Source: Lachnospiraceae bacterium
Lineage (GTDB): Bacteria > Bacillota > Clostridia > Lachnospirales > Lachnospiraceae
Length of the DNA stretch: 64,000 bases
Direction of reading: 5' to 3'
Assembly: GCA_014804785.1 (NCBI GenBank)
Contig: JAAUZD010000043.1
Span: 1-64,000 of the forward strand
Below, piece after piece: positions 27,695 through 37,239 of this stretch (position 1 is the stretch's first letter; every line of letters starts with the position of its first letter). The notes under the pieces were generated by a model. The model was not told where the DNA came from, did not search any database, and worked only from the letters and a program-made list of their open reading frames with translations. Both the position numbers and the translations under genes were made by a program.

Positions 27695-29032
27695 ATGAAA
27701 GAGAAAAAAATTAAGAAATATAAGGTATATCGATATCTTATTATTTTACTATTTTTAATTGGAGGGGCATTAATTGCACTATATCCCTTTCGGAATCAGG
27801 ATCTGACGATAGAGATTATAACTAATGGAGAAAAAATATCTACTGTTTTGTCAAGTGGATATGTTAGTGATAATGATAAAATTTGTTTTGATTTTTCTCA
27901 CGTTAAACAATTAGAAGTAAAGGAAATAAGAATTTACCGTCAGATCAAATCTATCTGTTTGCAGAGAATACATTATGGTGAATTGCCAAATTATATGCAG
28001 AACAGTGAATCGAGCTATTTTGAATGGACTACAAATGGTGCAACTTTTATAGATGAGAATGGTGTTCATATTGTTATGAACGATGTGGGAAGCGAGTTGA
28101 TTAAATCATTGTCGTCCTCAGTACTGCTTGAGAGAATTTTGATGGCTGAATTGTGGATGATGTTTTGCGTAGTTATACTATCGGTTGGTGAAATGCACCG
28201 GGAAAAGACTTCTGAAAATAGTTATAGAAATTTTGGACTTGTATTCGAAGCTAAGAGATTTTTTGCAGATATGAAGAAATATTGGTCATATATGTTGTTT
28301 TCGGCAAAAGCAGATCTTCGAGCAGAAGTTGCCAATTCTTATTTAAATAGATTATGGTGGCTTTTAGAACCTTTTTTTAATATGCTTGTATATGTGGTTG
28401 TTTTTGGGCATGTGTTGGGGCGTTCTATTGAAAATTATGCAACATTTACTTTTTCGGCCCTCTTAATGTGGAATTTTTTCAATAAAACATTAAATTATAG
28501 TGTGAAATTGATTCGAAATAATAGAGATATTGTTACAAAAGTATATGTGCCTAAATGTGTTTTACTTGTTTCAAATATGATCCTTAATTTTTATAAGCTT
28601 TTATTCTCTTTAATTGTTCTAATTCCTATGCTTCTAATCTTTCGTGTGCATATTGGAATAAATATAATATGGATAGTGCCAGCTTATATCATGATGATTC
28701 TTTTATCATTTGGCTTGGGAATGATTTTCTTACATTTTGGTGTATATATTGATGATCTTTCATATGCAGTGGGAATTCTTTTACAGATGCTGATGTTCCT
28801 TTCTGGTATATTTTATGAAGTCTTAACAAGCCTAACAGCACCACTTAATATGATAATGATATGTTTGAATCCGGCAGCAGTATTTATAGATACTATGCGT
28901 AATGCACTGTTATATAACAGAGTCGTGAATTTGCCTATTCTCGGTATATGGACATTAGGTGCCATTATTTTATGTTGTGTAGGAGTGCATATTGTTTATA
29001 AAAATGAAAATGGATATGTAAAGGTGGTATAA
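27695..29032 (+). CDS. ABC-2 type polysaccharide export permease (TagG-like) with N-terminal extension
   Basis: The C-terminal about 250 residues form an ABC-2 permease of the TagG/RfbA type with about six membrane segments: RLWWLLEPFFNMLVYVVVFG, NRDIVTKVYVPK and LNPAAVFIDTMRNALLY. Unusually, the first 170 residues contain a membrane segment (residues about 13-30), a roughly 110-residue polar stretch probably outside the membrane, and another membrane segment (MMFCVVILSVG). It pairs with the ATPase gene 5 bases downstream. Expected role: flipping a lipid-linked surface glycan across the membrane. Confidence 0.85.
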   Translation: MKEKKIKKYKVYRYLIILLFLIGGALIALYPFRNQDLTIEIITNGEKISTVLSSGYVSDNDKICFDFSHVKQLEVKEIRIYRQIKSICLQRIHYGELPNYMQNSESSYFEWTTNGATFIDENGVHIVMNDVGSELIKSLSSSVLLERILMAELWMMFCVVILSVGEMHREKTSENSYRNFGLVFEAKRFFADMKKYWSYMLFSAKADLRAEVANSYLNRLWWLLEPFFNMLVYVVVFGHVLGRSIENYATFTFSALLMWNFFNKTLNYSVKLIRNNRDIVTKVYVPKCVLLVSNMILNFYKLLFSLIVLIPMLLIFRVHIGINIIWIVPAYIMMILLSFGLGMIFLHFGVYIDDLSYAVGILLQMLMFLSGIFYEVLTSLTAPLNMIMICLNPAAVFIDTMRNALLYNRVVNLPILGIWTLGAIILCCVGVHIVYKNENGYVKVV

Positions 29033-29037
29033 ATAAA

Positions 29038-29766
29038 ATGAGTAAAGTTGCTTTGGAGTTAAAGCATGTAAGCATAAACTATAAAGATTTGTCGCATATG
29101 TCATTACACCAAAGCCTTGCTAAAGATGGTGTAAAAAAGGCGAATATAGTTCATGCTGTGCGGGATATATCTTTTTCGGTAAACCAAGGAGAAATATTAG
29201 GAATTGTAGGACGGAATGGTTCTGGGAAAAGCACATTATTAAGGTCTATAGCAGGTATTTTTCAACCAGATGAAGGAATTATTGACACAAAAGGGAACAG
29301 AGTTTCTCTTATGGCCATTGGAATAGGGTTTAATAGCAACAATACCGGTCGTGAAAATATTTTAAAGTCGGGAATGCTCTTAGGGTGTGACTTGAATTAT
29401 GTTAAAGCTCATATGGAGGAAATTATAGAATTTTCTGAATTGGGTGATTTTATTGATAGGCCGGTTCGAACTTATTCTTCGGGTATGTATTCTAAGCTGT
29501 CTTTTGCAGTAACAGCGATTCTTGATACGGATATAATGCTGGTGGATGAAGTACTTTCAGTGGGGGACGAGCGTTTCCGTAAAAAGAGTTATAAAAAAAT
29601 GGAAGAATTGATGTTGTCAGATAGGACAGTCTTGATTGTTTCTCATGCTACAGATACGCTGAAAAAGTTCTGCAATAAAATATTGTGGATTAATGATGGT
29701 CAGTATATAATGTTAGGGGAAACAGAAGAAGTATTGAATGAGTATGATAAGTTTATGCAACTGTAG
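29038..29766 (+). CDS. ABC transporter ATP-binding protein for polysaccharide export (TagH-like)
   Basis: Walker A is GRNGSGKST, the signature is YSSGMYSKLSFAV, and Walker B is DIMLVDEVLSVGD, with the switch His in VSHATDTL. The RfbB/TagH-type insert between them (ENILKSGMLLGC) is present. At 242 residues it lacks the C-terminal glycan-binding domain that some O-antigen ATPases have, consistent with a teichoic-acid-type exporter that does not recognise a chain-end cap. It is next to the permease gene, so the two form the exporter. Confidence 0.92.
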   Translation: MSKVALELKHVSINYKDLSHMSLHQSLAKDGVKKANIVHAVRDISFSVNQGEILGIVGRNGSGKSTLLRSIAGIFQPDEGIIDTKGNRVSLMAIGIGFNSNNTGRENILKSGMLLGCDLNYVKAHMEEIIEFSELGDFIDRPVRTYSSGMYSKLSFAVTAILDTDIMLVDEVLSVGDERFRKKSYKKMEELMLSDRTVLIVSHATDTLKKFCNKILWINDGQYIMLGETEEVLNEYDKFMQL

Positions 29767-29789
29767 CCGCTTATAGATGGAGGGATTGT

Positions 29790-32060
29790 TTGATAGCCGT
29801 TAATACAGCGTTTTATAAAAAAAATAAGGATTCGGATAGATTAATTACTGGAATTGCGAGAGTCATAGATGGGTATATACGAGCAATTGATAAAGAAGCG
29901 TGTGATGAAACTCTTATGTATGATTCACGAGAAGAAGTTAAACTTCATTTGGGGTCGGAACGTCGCTCAACAATATCATGGTATCCTTTTGAAAAAGGGA
30001 GTACCGTACTTGAAGTTGGAGGGGAGTTTGGTGCGATTACCGGGGAAATTTGTGATAAAGCTTCCCGGGTGGTGGTGACCGAGACCTCCCTTTTTCGTGC
30101 TAAAGCTATTGGTGAAAGATATAAGAACAGGGAAAACTTGGAAATATATGCCGGTGATGTAATGGATATGGAATTTCCATATCATTTTGATTACATTATT
30201 ATTATGAATATAGTAGATAAGATTGGAAACCATGCAGTAGCAGACGGACCATATTTAAGAGCCTTTGAGCATTTACAGAAGTTCTTAAAAGAAGATGGGA
30301 AACTTTTTCTTGCAGATGAGAATCTTTACAGTATTAGTCGATGTCAGCAAAGTAACGGATCTTTGAATCCATGGAATCACACTAGGTGTTTGCATAAAAA
30401 GCAGATAGTATCTTTTTTAGAGCAATCAGGATTTCCATTTACTAAGTTTTATTACCCGCTACCAGATTATCACCTTGTTGGAAGAGTATATACTGATGAA
30501 ATGTTACCTACTGCAGTAGAGTGGAACTGTTTGGCTAATTTTAATCGAGGAGATCAGAACTTTCTTGCATCCAATATGGATTTAAGCATAAGGCTTACTG
30601 AAAATGGCATGTTCCCGTTTTTAGCACCTGCTTTTTTTATTGAAGCAGGAAGAAAGGACAACATGTCAGAAATAAAAAAGGTGGATGTTCTATTTGATGA
30701 TAGTTATGAACTTCCTTTGCTGGGATTTGATTGGGCACAGCATGGCTATAGTTCTTTGCTTGAAGCTATTGAAAAGTATAGGCAAAAAAATGAAGAGTCT
30801 TCTAATGGGATAAGTCAATATGGGCAGCAAGAACGTCTAAAATCGGCGGTTCTTAAGATTGACCAGGATAATGTGATTTTAGAAAAGGTGCTGGAAGTAG
30901 AATTTGATCTTCTTAGAAAACTGAAGCAGGTTTGTGATGCCCATGGATTGCAATTGTATGCTATGTATGGGACGCTGCTCGGTGCAGTCAGGAATGCAGG
31001 TGTTATTCCGGGAGATGATGATATTGACGTTGCGTTATCAAGAGAAGATTATAACAAACTTCTTACATTAGAGAGCGAATTTACAGATCAGTATTTCCTG
31101 CAGACTCCAGCCAATGATGAATGTTTTTATGGAGGATATATAAAACTTCGAAATAGAAATACCACAGCTATTCATCCCAAAAACTGGTGGGTAAACTGTT
31201 GTGAAGGGATTGGAATTGACATATTTCCAATGGATAGTGGGTTTAATGATCCCGTTAAGGAACAGAAGAAGCAGAGAAGGATAATGCATTTGCAAAGATT
31301 GTTGTATGCTAAAGCATATGGATTTTTTTCGCATTTTATGGATATGAAGCTGTTAGAGTGGAAATGCTACAAGTACGTTGGGAAATTATTCTCTAGGGAG
31401 AAACTTGCAGATAAGTTAAATGATGCATTGGCAGCAAACGACGGGAGCGAATCTGCACCATTTGGTATTTATACACACTATATTGGAAATAAAGGACCAA
31501 AATGGCTAGATAGAAAAGCATTTTCAGAATCTATTGTTTTTTCATATGATGGTATTAGACTTTTAGTGCCGACAGGTTGGGATAAAATTTTACGTATGTT
31601 ATATGGGGATAATTATATGCAACCTTATCCTTGGCGCGAAAGGAAGTATAGACATGGTTTTTATGATGTAGAATTATCATATCAAATACATAAGGCACAT
31701 TTTAGAGGACTATTTCATCCGGTCCCGGAAGCTGCACAAGAGATTGTTTTGTTTGGAGATGGTCTTTTATACGAAGCATATTTTGAAAAGTATGGAAATA
31801 AGTATGCTCCGTCAACTATTGTTTCATTAACAGATACCTTAGTAGAAAAGCAGATTCATGGTGTTACGGTAAAGACAATGGGGGAGTTCCAGCAGTCGAT
31901 GCCGAACAATATTTATCCCGTTATTTGTGCTATTGATATCCGCAGAGCACAAAAAAAAGTGCAAGAGGCAGGAATTCAGAATTATTATGTATTCCTAAAA
32001 GTCAGAGAATGGATTTTATTAGCCAATTATACATATGCATTAAGCGAGTTAGAAAAGTAG
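29790..32060 (+). CDS. Fusion of SAM methyltransferase, LicD phosphotransferase and Rossmann-like domain
   Basis: A 756-residue protein. Residues about 65-220 are a class I methyltransferase with motif I VLEVGGEFGAITGEI and IYAGDVMDMEFP. Residues about 370-640 are a LicD-family domain: YAMYGTLLGAVRNAG and IPGDDDIDVALSREDYNKL supply the nucleotidyltransferase-fold Gly-Ser/Thr and Asp-x-Asp motifs. Residues about 650-756 are the recurring domain with a weaker glycine motif (IVLFGDGLLYEAYF). LicD proteins attach phosphocholine or alditol phosphate to glycans. The TTG start follows GGAGGG at ideal spacing and no ATG lies nearby. Confidence 0.85.
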   Translation: MIAVNTAFYKKNKDSDRLITGIARVIDGYIRAIDKEACDETLMYDSREEVKLHLGSERRSTISWYPFEKGSTVLEVGGEFGAITGEICDKASRVVVTETSLFRAKAIGERYKNRENLEIYAGDVMDMEFPYHFDYIIIMNIVDKIGNHAVADGPYLRAFEHLQKFLKEDGKLFLADENLYSISRCQQSNGSLNPWNHTRCLHKKQIVSFLEQSGFPFTKFYYPLPDYHLVGRVYTDEMLPTAVEWNCLANFNRGDQNFLASNMDLSIRLTENGMFPFLAPAFFIEAGRKDNMSEIKKVDVLFDDSYELPLLGFDWAQHGYSSLLEAIEKYRQKNEESSNGISQYGQQERLKSAVLKIDQDNVILEKVLEVEFDLLRKLKQVCDAHGLQLYAMYGTLLGAVRNAGVIPGDDDIDVALSREDYNKLLTLESEFTDQYFLQTPANDECFYGGYIKLRNRNTTAIHPKNWWVNCCEGIGIDIFPMDSGFNDPVKEQKKQRRIMHLQRLLYAKAYGFFSHFMDMKLLEWKCYKYVGKLFSREKLADKLNDALAANDGSESAPFGIYTHYIGNKGPKWLDRKAFSESIVFSYDGIRLLVPTGWDKILRMLYGDNYMQPYPWRERKYRHGFYDVELSYQIHKAHFRGLFHPVPEAAQEIVLFGDGLLYEAYFEKYGNKYAPSTIVSLTDTLVEKQIHGVTVKTMGEFQQSMPNNIYPVICAIDIRRAQKKVQEAGIQNYYVFLKVREWILLANYTYALSELEK

Positions 32061-32079
32061 ATAGAGAGGTTTTGGGCAC

Positions 32080-33723
32080 ATGGATTCAGGTATGGAGAAC
32101 GGTAAATATAAAATAGGATACTGTATGGGTGTTTTTAGTGCTGAGCATATAGAAATGTATGGATGGCTTAAGAAGCAGGCTAAGTTATGCGATAAATTTA
32201 TATTAGGTATTCCAGATGAATGGGTCAGGGCGCGTATTTTTGGAGATACGAGACCGTATAATGCCGAGAAGGCAAAAATATCTTTGATGAACAGGGGCTG
32301 GTTCTATGATGTAGTGATTTTGGATGCTGAGCATCTTAGCTATAAGAAGATTTATGAAAAACTTCAATTTGATGTGTGCTTTTACGGGACAGAGTATGGT
32401 TTAACCTTTGAAGAAGACAAGCTTTTCTTGATGGAGCGTGGCGTTTCATTTATTTCTCTAATGCCGGAAAAACATATTAAAATTACTGGTGGTGGATCAT
32501 TAAGACTTCCCATTGAAGACTTACAGAAAAATCAAAAGATTATTCTTTTTGGAACTGGAATTTATTTTGATATTTATATAAATGAATACGCTATATTAGG
32601 GGAGAGATATTTGCCTGCGTATGCTATTGATAATGATTCTGCTAAATGGAATACTGAGAAAAATGGTGTCAAAATAATGGAACCATCAGTCTTGTTAAAG
32701 GAAAAAGCGGAGGATATATTAGTTGTCATTTGTAGTAAGAATTATGGAGATATGCTTAAGCAATTGCGGGGATTGGGTAAATTCAACTATCGTACATTGC
32801 GATTTGCAAATGAAATTTCCCTGTTGGAGGAGTTTGCAATTACTTCAGCAGAGGAGAGAGTGTATCTAAAAAAATCGCATGACATATTAGTTACCCTTAT
32901 GGATGAGTTTGATAAGGTATGCAGGGAAAATCATCTGCATTACTATATTATATGTGGATCACTAATTGGTGTTATTAGACATAAAGATTTGATACCTTGG
33001 GATGATGATATAGATCTTGCGATGCCAAGGGAAGATTTTAAGAAACTAAGAAAAATTGCAAAAAAGAAATGGTCTAAGAAGAATGATACTTTCATGTATC
33101 TTGATTATGATGATTTGGGGGGAGGTGCCTTTCTTGATTGTATGCCTAGGCTTTTTTATATGAAAGAGAGTTTGCCGACCAAGTGCTTCGATAAAGTATA
33201 TGGGAAAGCAACGGCTGATGTGGACAATAGAATGTTTTTGGACATATATGTTATGGATAATGCTCATGAAAATGAGAGGGTTCATATGTTCACTATTAAT
33301 ATGATGAAAGGGATTTATAATTTATGTATGGGGCATAGGGCAAACATCAATTATAATGAATATAAGGCGATAGTCCCGGATAGTACGATTAGACTGATGA
33401 AAGCTATCCATACAATAGGAAAGTTTTTGCCATTAAAGTTCTTAACATTTTGGTATGATCTTTTGGCACAAAGTGCTAATCATAATAAAAGATGTAGAGA
33501 TTATATTATGAGTTCCTGCGCAATCAGATGTATAGAACTCAAGTACCCCAAAGAGCACTTTGGAGAAGGATTAAGACTTCCGTTTGCAGATATTGAAGTT
33601 ATGGTGCCATCTAACTATGATGAACAGCTAAAAGCAATGCGATATAATAATTATATGGAATTTCCAAGGATGTCAGTAAGAAAACCTTCACATTATTTTA
33701 ATTCTGATATAGAAATTTGGTAA
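32080..33723 (+). CDS. Fusion of degenerate cytidylyltransferase-like, Rossmann-like and LicD domains
   Basis: A 547-residue protein. Residues about 8-135 follow the TagD fold plan (KIGYCMGVFSAEHIEMYGWL ... VCFYGTEYG), but the catalytic HxGH is replaced by EHIEM and the terminal SSTxIR by ITGGGSLRLP, so catalysis is unlikely. Residues about 145-255 are the recurring domain (IILFGTGIYFDIYI). Residues about 265-547 are a LicD domain with YIICGSLIGVIRHKDLIPW followed by DDDIDLAMPREDF. It sits last in the exporter segment, before a new promoter. Confidence 0.82.
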   Translation: MDSGMENGKYKIGYCMGVFSAEHIEMYGWLKKQAKLCDKFILGIPDEWVRARIFGDTRPYNAEKAKISLMNRGWFYDVVILDAEHLSYKKIYEKLQFDVCFYGTEYGLTFEEDKLFLMERGVSFISLMPEKHIKITGGGSLRLPIEDLQKNQKIILFGTGIYFDIYINEYAILGERYLPAYAIDNDSAKWNTEKNGVKIMEPSVLLKEKAEDILVVICSKNYGDMLKQLRGLGKFNYRTLRFANEISLLEEFAITSAEERVYLKKSHDILVTLMDEFDKVCRENHLHYYIICGSLIGVIRHKDLIPWDDDIDLAMPREDFKKLRKIAKKKWSKKNDTFMYLDYDDLGGGAFLDCMPRLFYMKESLPTKCFDKVYGKATADVDNRMFLDIYVMDNAHENERVHMFTINMMKGIYNLCMGHRANINYNEYKAIVPDSTIRLMKAIHTIGKFLPLKFLTFWYDLLAQSANHNKRCRDYIMSSCAIRCIELKYPKEHFGEGLRLPFADIEVMVPSNYDEQLKAMRYNNYMEFPRMSVRKPSHYFNSDIEIW

Positions 33724-33767
33724 GTGGTAAATAATAGCAACAAACTTAGAAACTAACCGAAAAAGAC

Positions 33768-33796
33768 TTGACTAAATAGGGGGGAGAGTGTATATT
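33768..33796 (+). promoter_or_regulatory. Promoter for the second MBOAT operon
   Basis: TTGACT (33768-33773), a 17-nt spacer and TATATT (33791-33796) lie about 125 nt upstream of the MBOAT gene. As with copy 1, the MBOAT/SGNH pair seems to have its own transcription start with a leader of similar length. Confidence 0.55.
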
Positions 33797-33922
33797 TTTT
33801 ATTGCTTAAAATGAAAAAACTTGTAAAGCACTGAAATATAAAACAAAATCGGTATACGGTAGTAATTATGCGACTTGTTGTACTTTCAACTAAGTCGACG
33901 TGAATAATTGAGGATAAACGTT

Positions 33923-35419
33923 ATGCTTTTTAATTCTTTGAATTTTTTGATTTTTTTCCCCATAGTTCTTTTTATATATTATATTGTACCAAAAAAAATG
34001 AAACAATTTTGGTTATTAGCTGCTAGCTATTATTTCTATATGTGCTGGAATGCGAAATACATTGTTCTTATGTTATTTTCTACGATAATAACATATGTTA
34101 GTGGTCTTATTATTGAGAAAATAAAAAGTAATTCGTGGAGTATAGAAAAAAAAATATTTTACAAAAAAGTGTCAGTTGCTGTTAGCTTTTTTTTAAATTT
34201 GATGGTATTGTTCTATTTCAAATATATTAATTTTGCGTTGGGTACGTTGAAAGCAATGTTACATATAGTTAATGTGGATTTATCTGTACCCGCTTTTGAT
34301 ATTATGCTACCGGTTGGAATTTCTTTTTATACCTTTCAGGCGTTAAGTTATACGGTAGATGTTTATAGAGGTGACATATATGCCGAAAAAAATTTTTTTA
34401 GATATGCATTATTTGTTTCCTTTTTCCCACAATTAGTTGCAGGACCGATTGAGCGATCCAAAAATCTGTTAAAACAATTGGCAATTCCCAAAAAGTTTAA
34501 TTTCGATTCTGCAAAAGAGGGTTGCTTATTGATGATATGGGGATACTTTTTGAAAATTGTTCTTGCTGATAGAATAGCCATATTTGTAGATGTAGTGTAT
34601 AATGATTTTGAAAAATTTGGAGGATATTATCTAATTGTAGCAACATTGCTGTTTGCTATACAAATTTATTGTGATTTTGGGGGATATTCCGTGATTGCAA
34701 TAGGGGCAGCTAAAATTTTGGGGATAGATTTAATGGAAAACTTTAATACACCATATCTATCTAAGTCAGTATCTGAGTTTTGGAGAAGATGGCATATTTC
34801 ATTGAGCAGTTGGTTTAAGGATTATTTATATATACCATTAGGTGGGAATCGCAAAAGTAGATTGAGAAAAAATATAAATTTAATGATTGTATTTTTAGTA
34901 AGTGGATTATGGCATGGGGCAGACTGGTCATTTGTAATCTGGGGGGGGGTAAATGGACTTTATCAAGTGATAGGTCCATGGACGCAACATATAAGATATA
35001 AAGCAGTTAATATATTACAACTAAATAAAAACACTTTGGGTCATAAGCTATTACAGATGTTTATAACATTTCTTTTAGTAGATTTTTCCTGGATATTTTT
35101 TAGAGCCAATAATCTATCAGATGCATTAGGGATTATAAAAAGTATGCTTTTTGTTCATAATCCTCAAATCTTTTTCAGCGGGGCGATATTTAACTGTGGG
35201 CTTGATAGTAAGAATTTTGGAGTAATGACTATATCAATATTGATTCTTATTATTGCAGACATTTTTAAGTATAAGGGAATACGAATAAGAAGAGAAATAC
35301 TTGCACAAGACTGGTGGTTTAGATGGATCGTGTATATTGTTTCGATAATATTTATTCTAGTTGTGGGAATTTGGGGATCAGGATATGATCAGGCTGGATT
35401 TATATATTTCCAATTCTAA
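33923..35419 (+). CDS. MBOAT family membrane-bound O-acyltransferase (copy 2)
   Basis: Polytopic protein of 498 residues, the same family as the copy at 1.2 kb: LPVGISFYTFQALSYTVDVY, FPQLVAGPIERSKNLL, WRRWHISLSSWFKDYLYIP and SGLWHGADWSF with the presumed catalytic His. It has a loop (SNSWSIEKKIFYKK) not present in copy 1. A TTG at 33908 is in frame, but GAGGA at 33910-33914 points to the ATG at 33923, which gives an N-terminus (MLFNSLNFLIFF) almost identical to copy 1. Its SGNH partner starts 17 bases after the stop codon. Confidence 0.93.
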   Translation: MLFNSLNFLIFFPIVLFIYYIVPKKMKQFWLLAASYYFYMCWNAKYIVLMLFSTIITYVSGLIIEKIKSNSWSIEKKIFYKKVSVAVSFFLNLMVLFYFKYINFALGTLKAMLHIVNVDLSVPAFDIMLPVGISFYTFQALSYTVDVYRGDIYAEKNFFRYALFVSFFPQLVAGPIERSKNLLKQLAIPKKFNFDSAKEGCLLMIWGYFLKIVLADRIAIFVDVVYNDFEKFGGYYLIVATLLFAIQIYCDFGGYSVIAIGAAKILGIDLMENFNTPYLSKSVSEFWRRWHISLSSWFKDYLYIPLGGNRKSRLRKNINLMIVFLVSGLWHGADWSFVIWGGVNGLYQVIGPWTQHIRYKAVNILQLNKNTLGHKLLQMFITFLLVDFSWIFFRANNLSDALGIIKSMLFVHNPQIFFSGAIFNCGLDSKNFGVMTISILILIIADIFKYKGIRIRREILAQDWWFRWIVYIVSIIFILVVGIWGSGYDQAGFIYFQF

Positions 35420-35436
35420 AAATGAAAGGAATAAAA

Positions 35437-36735
35437 ATGAAGAAAAATGTTATTGCTTCTGTGATTTTTTTATGCTTGTTTGCAGTAGTATTATTTAAAT
35501 GTTCAGAATTATTGGAAGATAAACAGGCAAGGTATAAATATGAGCCATTTTTTGAAAGTGAAACAAATTTTGACGTTATTTTCATGGGAACAAGCCATGT
35601 ATATAATGGTATTTTTCCTCAGGAGTTGTGGAAAGAATATGGTATATCTTCTTATAATTGGGGATATAGTAATTGCACGATTGCCGAAAACTATTATATA
35701 TTACAGGATATATTAAAATATACATCCCCCAAATTAATTGTTATAGACATGTATGGATTAATTGAATATGAGAATAGTCAGGGATATGGGAATGGAAAAT
35801 ATAGGCCTGACAGAATTGAACAGCAACATGTACAGTTTGATTCAATACCATTATCTTTGAATAAAATTAAAGCTTCACAGGATATTTTTGATGATTATAG
35901 TGGTAGAGTTGATTTTTTATTTAATTTCATTATGTATCATAATAGGTGGACGGAACTTACAGAAAAAGATGTTGTTATTAAAACAACACCAGAGAAAGGG
36001 GCAAATTTTGTTGTCGGATTGGGAAGAAATATTTCTTTTGAGAGGATAGAATCAAATGAAACCATGGAGATCGAAAGCACGTGTTACCAATATTTTTTAG
36101 AGTTACTTGATTATTGTAGCACAAATGGTATTCAATTATTATGTGTATATTTACCATTTCCAGCAAATGAACAGGCACAGTTGGTCGCAAATTCTATAGA
36201 TGATATTGTTAGTTCCTATCCATATTGTGATTATATTAATTTACTAAATGAAGATATTTTAAATTTAACGACAGATATTTATACAGATGGTTCACATCTA
36301 AATTTTACAGGAGGGTGTAAAGTAACATCTTGGTTAGGAGAATACATATTAGAGAATTATGATGTGGTTAGTCATTCAAATGAAGAAAACTATGCAGAAC
36401 TGTGGAATGCTGATTATAAGGACTATTTAGATTTTAAAATTCAAACTATTTGCGGGAGAACAGATATTTATGAAAAAATGATGCTGTTATATGGTACAGA
36501 TTTTAATGCGGAAATATCTATAGCCAAAGGATGTGAAGTGGAAAGTGAAGACCTAATCCTAGAAGAATTTATTAAAGGTTTGGCAAATAATATACAAAGG
36601 CTGGACGAGGATATGCTTCGTGAGAATGAAAAAGAGTATGATATTTTGTTGATCATTAAGCGTGCAGATAATCAAGAAGTTATAGATAGTGCCAAATATA
36701 TATATGAAGACCAAAAATATATATATATTGAGTAG
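35437..36735 (+). CDS. SGNH/DltD-like extracytoplasmic partner of MBOAT (copy 2)
   Basis: An N-terminal hydrophobic anchor is followed by FDVIFMGTSHVYNGIF (SGNH block I, Ser in GTSH) and a C-terminal TDGSHLNFTGG with the Asp/His pair. About 432 residues. The overall plan equals that of the 2.7 kb gene, but the sequence is clearly diverged, so each MBOAT probably has a dedicated partner. The ATG at 35437 follows AAAGGA at proper spacing. An upstream ATG at 35422 would place the ribosome binding site inside the gene. Confidence 0.8.
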   Translation: MKKNVIASVIFLCLFAVVLFKCSELLEDKQARYKYEPFFESETNFDVIFMGTSHVYNGIFPQELWKEYGISSYNWGYSNCTIAENYYILQDILKYTSPKLIVIDMYGLIEYENSQGYGNGKYRPDRIEQQHVQFDSIPLSLNKIKASQDIFDDYSGRVDFLFNFIMYHNRWTELTEKDVVIKTTPEKGANFVVGLGRNISFERIESNETMEIESTCYQYFLELLDYCSTNGIQLLCVYLPFPANEQAQLVANSIDDIVSSYPYCDYINLLNEDILNLTTDIYTDGSHLNFTGGCKVTSWLGEYILENYDVVSHSNEENYAELWNADYKDYLDFKIQTICGRTDIYEKMMLLYGTDFNAEISIAKGCEVESEDLILEEFIKGLANNIQRLDEDMLRENEKEYDILLIIKRADNQEVIDSAKYIYEDQKYIYIE

Positions 36736-36751
36736 AGAAGTATGATAAAGA

Positions 36752-36895
36752 GCTATTGAATATATCTGCCACGGGACCGCCAGTCTGACAGGGGGCTTCG
36801 ATGTTGCCACGGGCCGCATGGAAGCCCCCTATCTGAACACACACCGCAGATGCGGCAAGGTCTTGACCAATATCCTCATAGAAATGTATACATAG
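36752..36895 (+). pseudogene. IS630-family transposase fragment
   Basis: A 47-codon open stretch encodes ICHGTASLTGGFDVATGRME, matching the central DDE-domain strand region of IS630-type transposases. The reading stops at TAG within a base or two of the left end of the neighbouring IS256 element. The high GC content contrasts with its AT-rich surroundings. Confidence 0.6.
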
Positions 36896-37194
36896 TCAAG
36901 TAAGCGTCAAATGAGGCTGTAAAAAATCTTGTGTCTATGGGGAAATAATCTTTTCTGATATGAATCAGATATGTAGAAATTTGCTGTCGAATTTCATCAC
37001 TTTTATGCTGTCGAATTTCTTTTCTGTTAATAGTATTGCCAATCTTCTAAATCCTATACAAGATTTTTGATTTTTTTTCATACAAATCAGACATTAATAG
37101 CAGTTATTACATCCGTGGGCTCTGCCCACACCCGGCCTCCAGAATAAGGCTGGATAATTCTGGCAATACTGTTAATGCCGATAGAATAAGGTAG

Positions 37195-37231
37195 AGCTGG
37201 AACAGTTTTTATAAAATGTGATGTTCCAGCT
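37195..37231 (+). terminator. Terminator hairpin at the 3' side of the IS256 transposase gene
   Basis: AGCTGGAACA and TGTTCCAGCT form a perfect 10-bp stem followed by TTTT on the plus strand. In this orientation it would stop transcripts entering the element antisense to the transposase gene. Confidence 0.6.
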
Positions 37232-37239
37232 TTTTCCTT

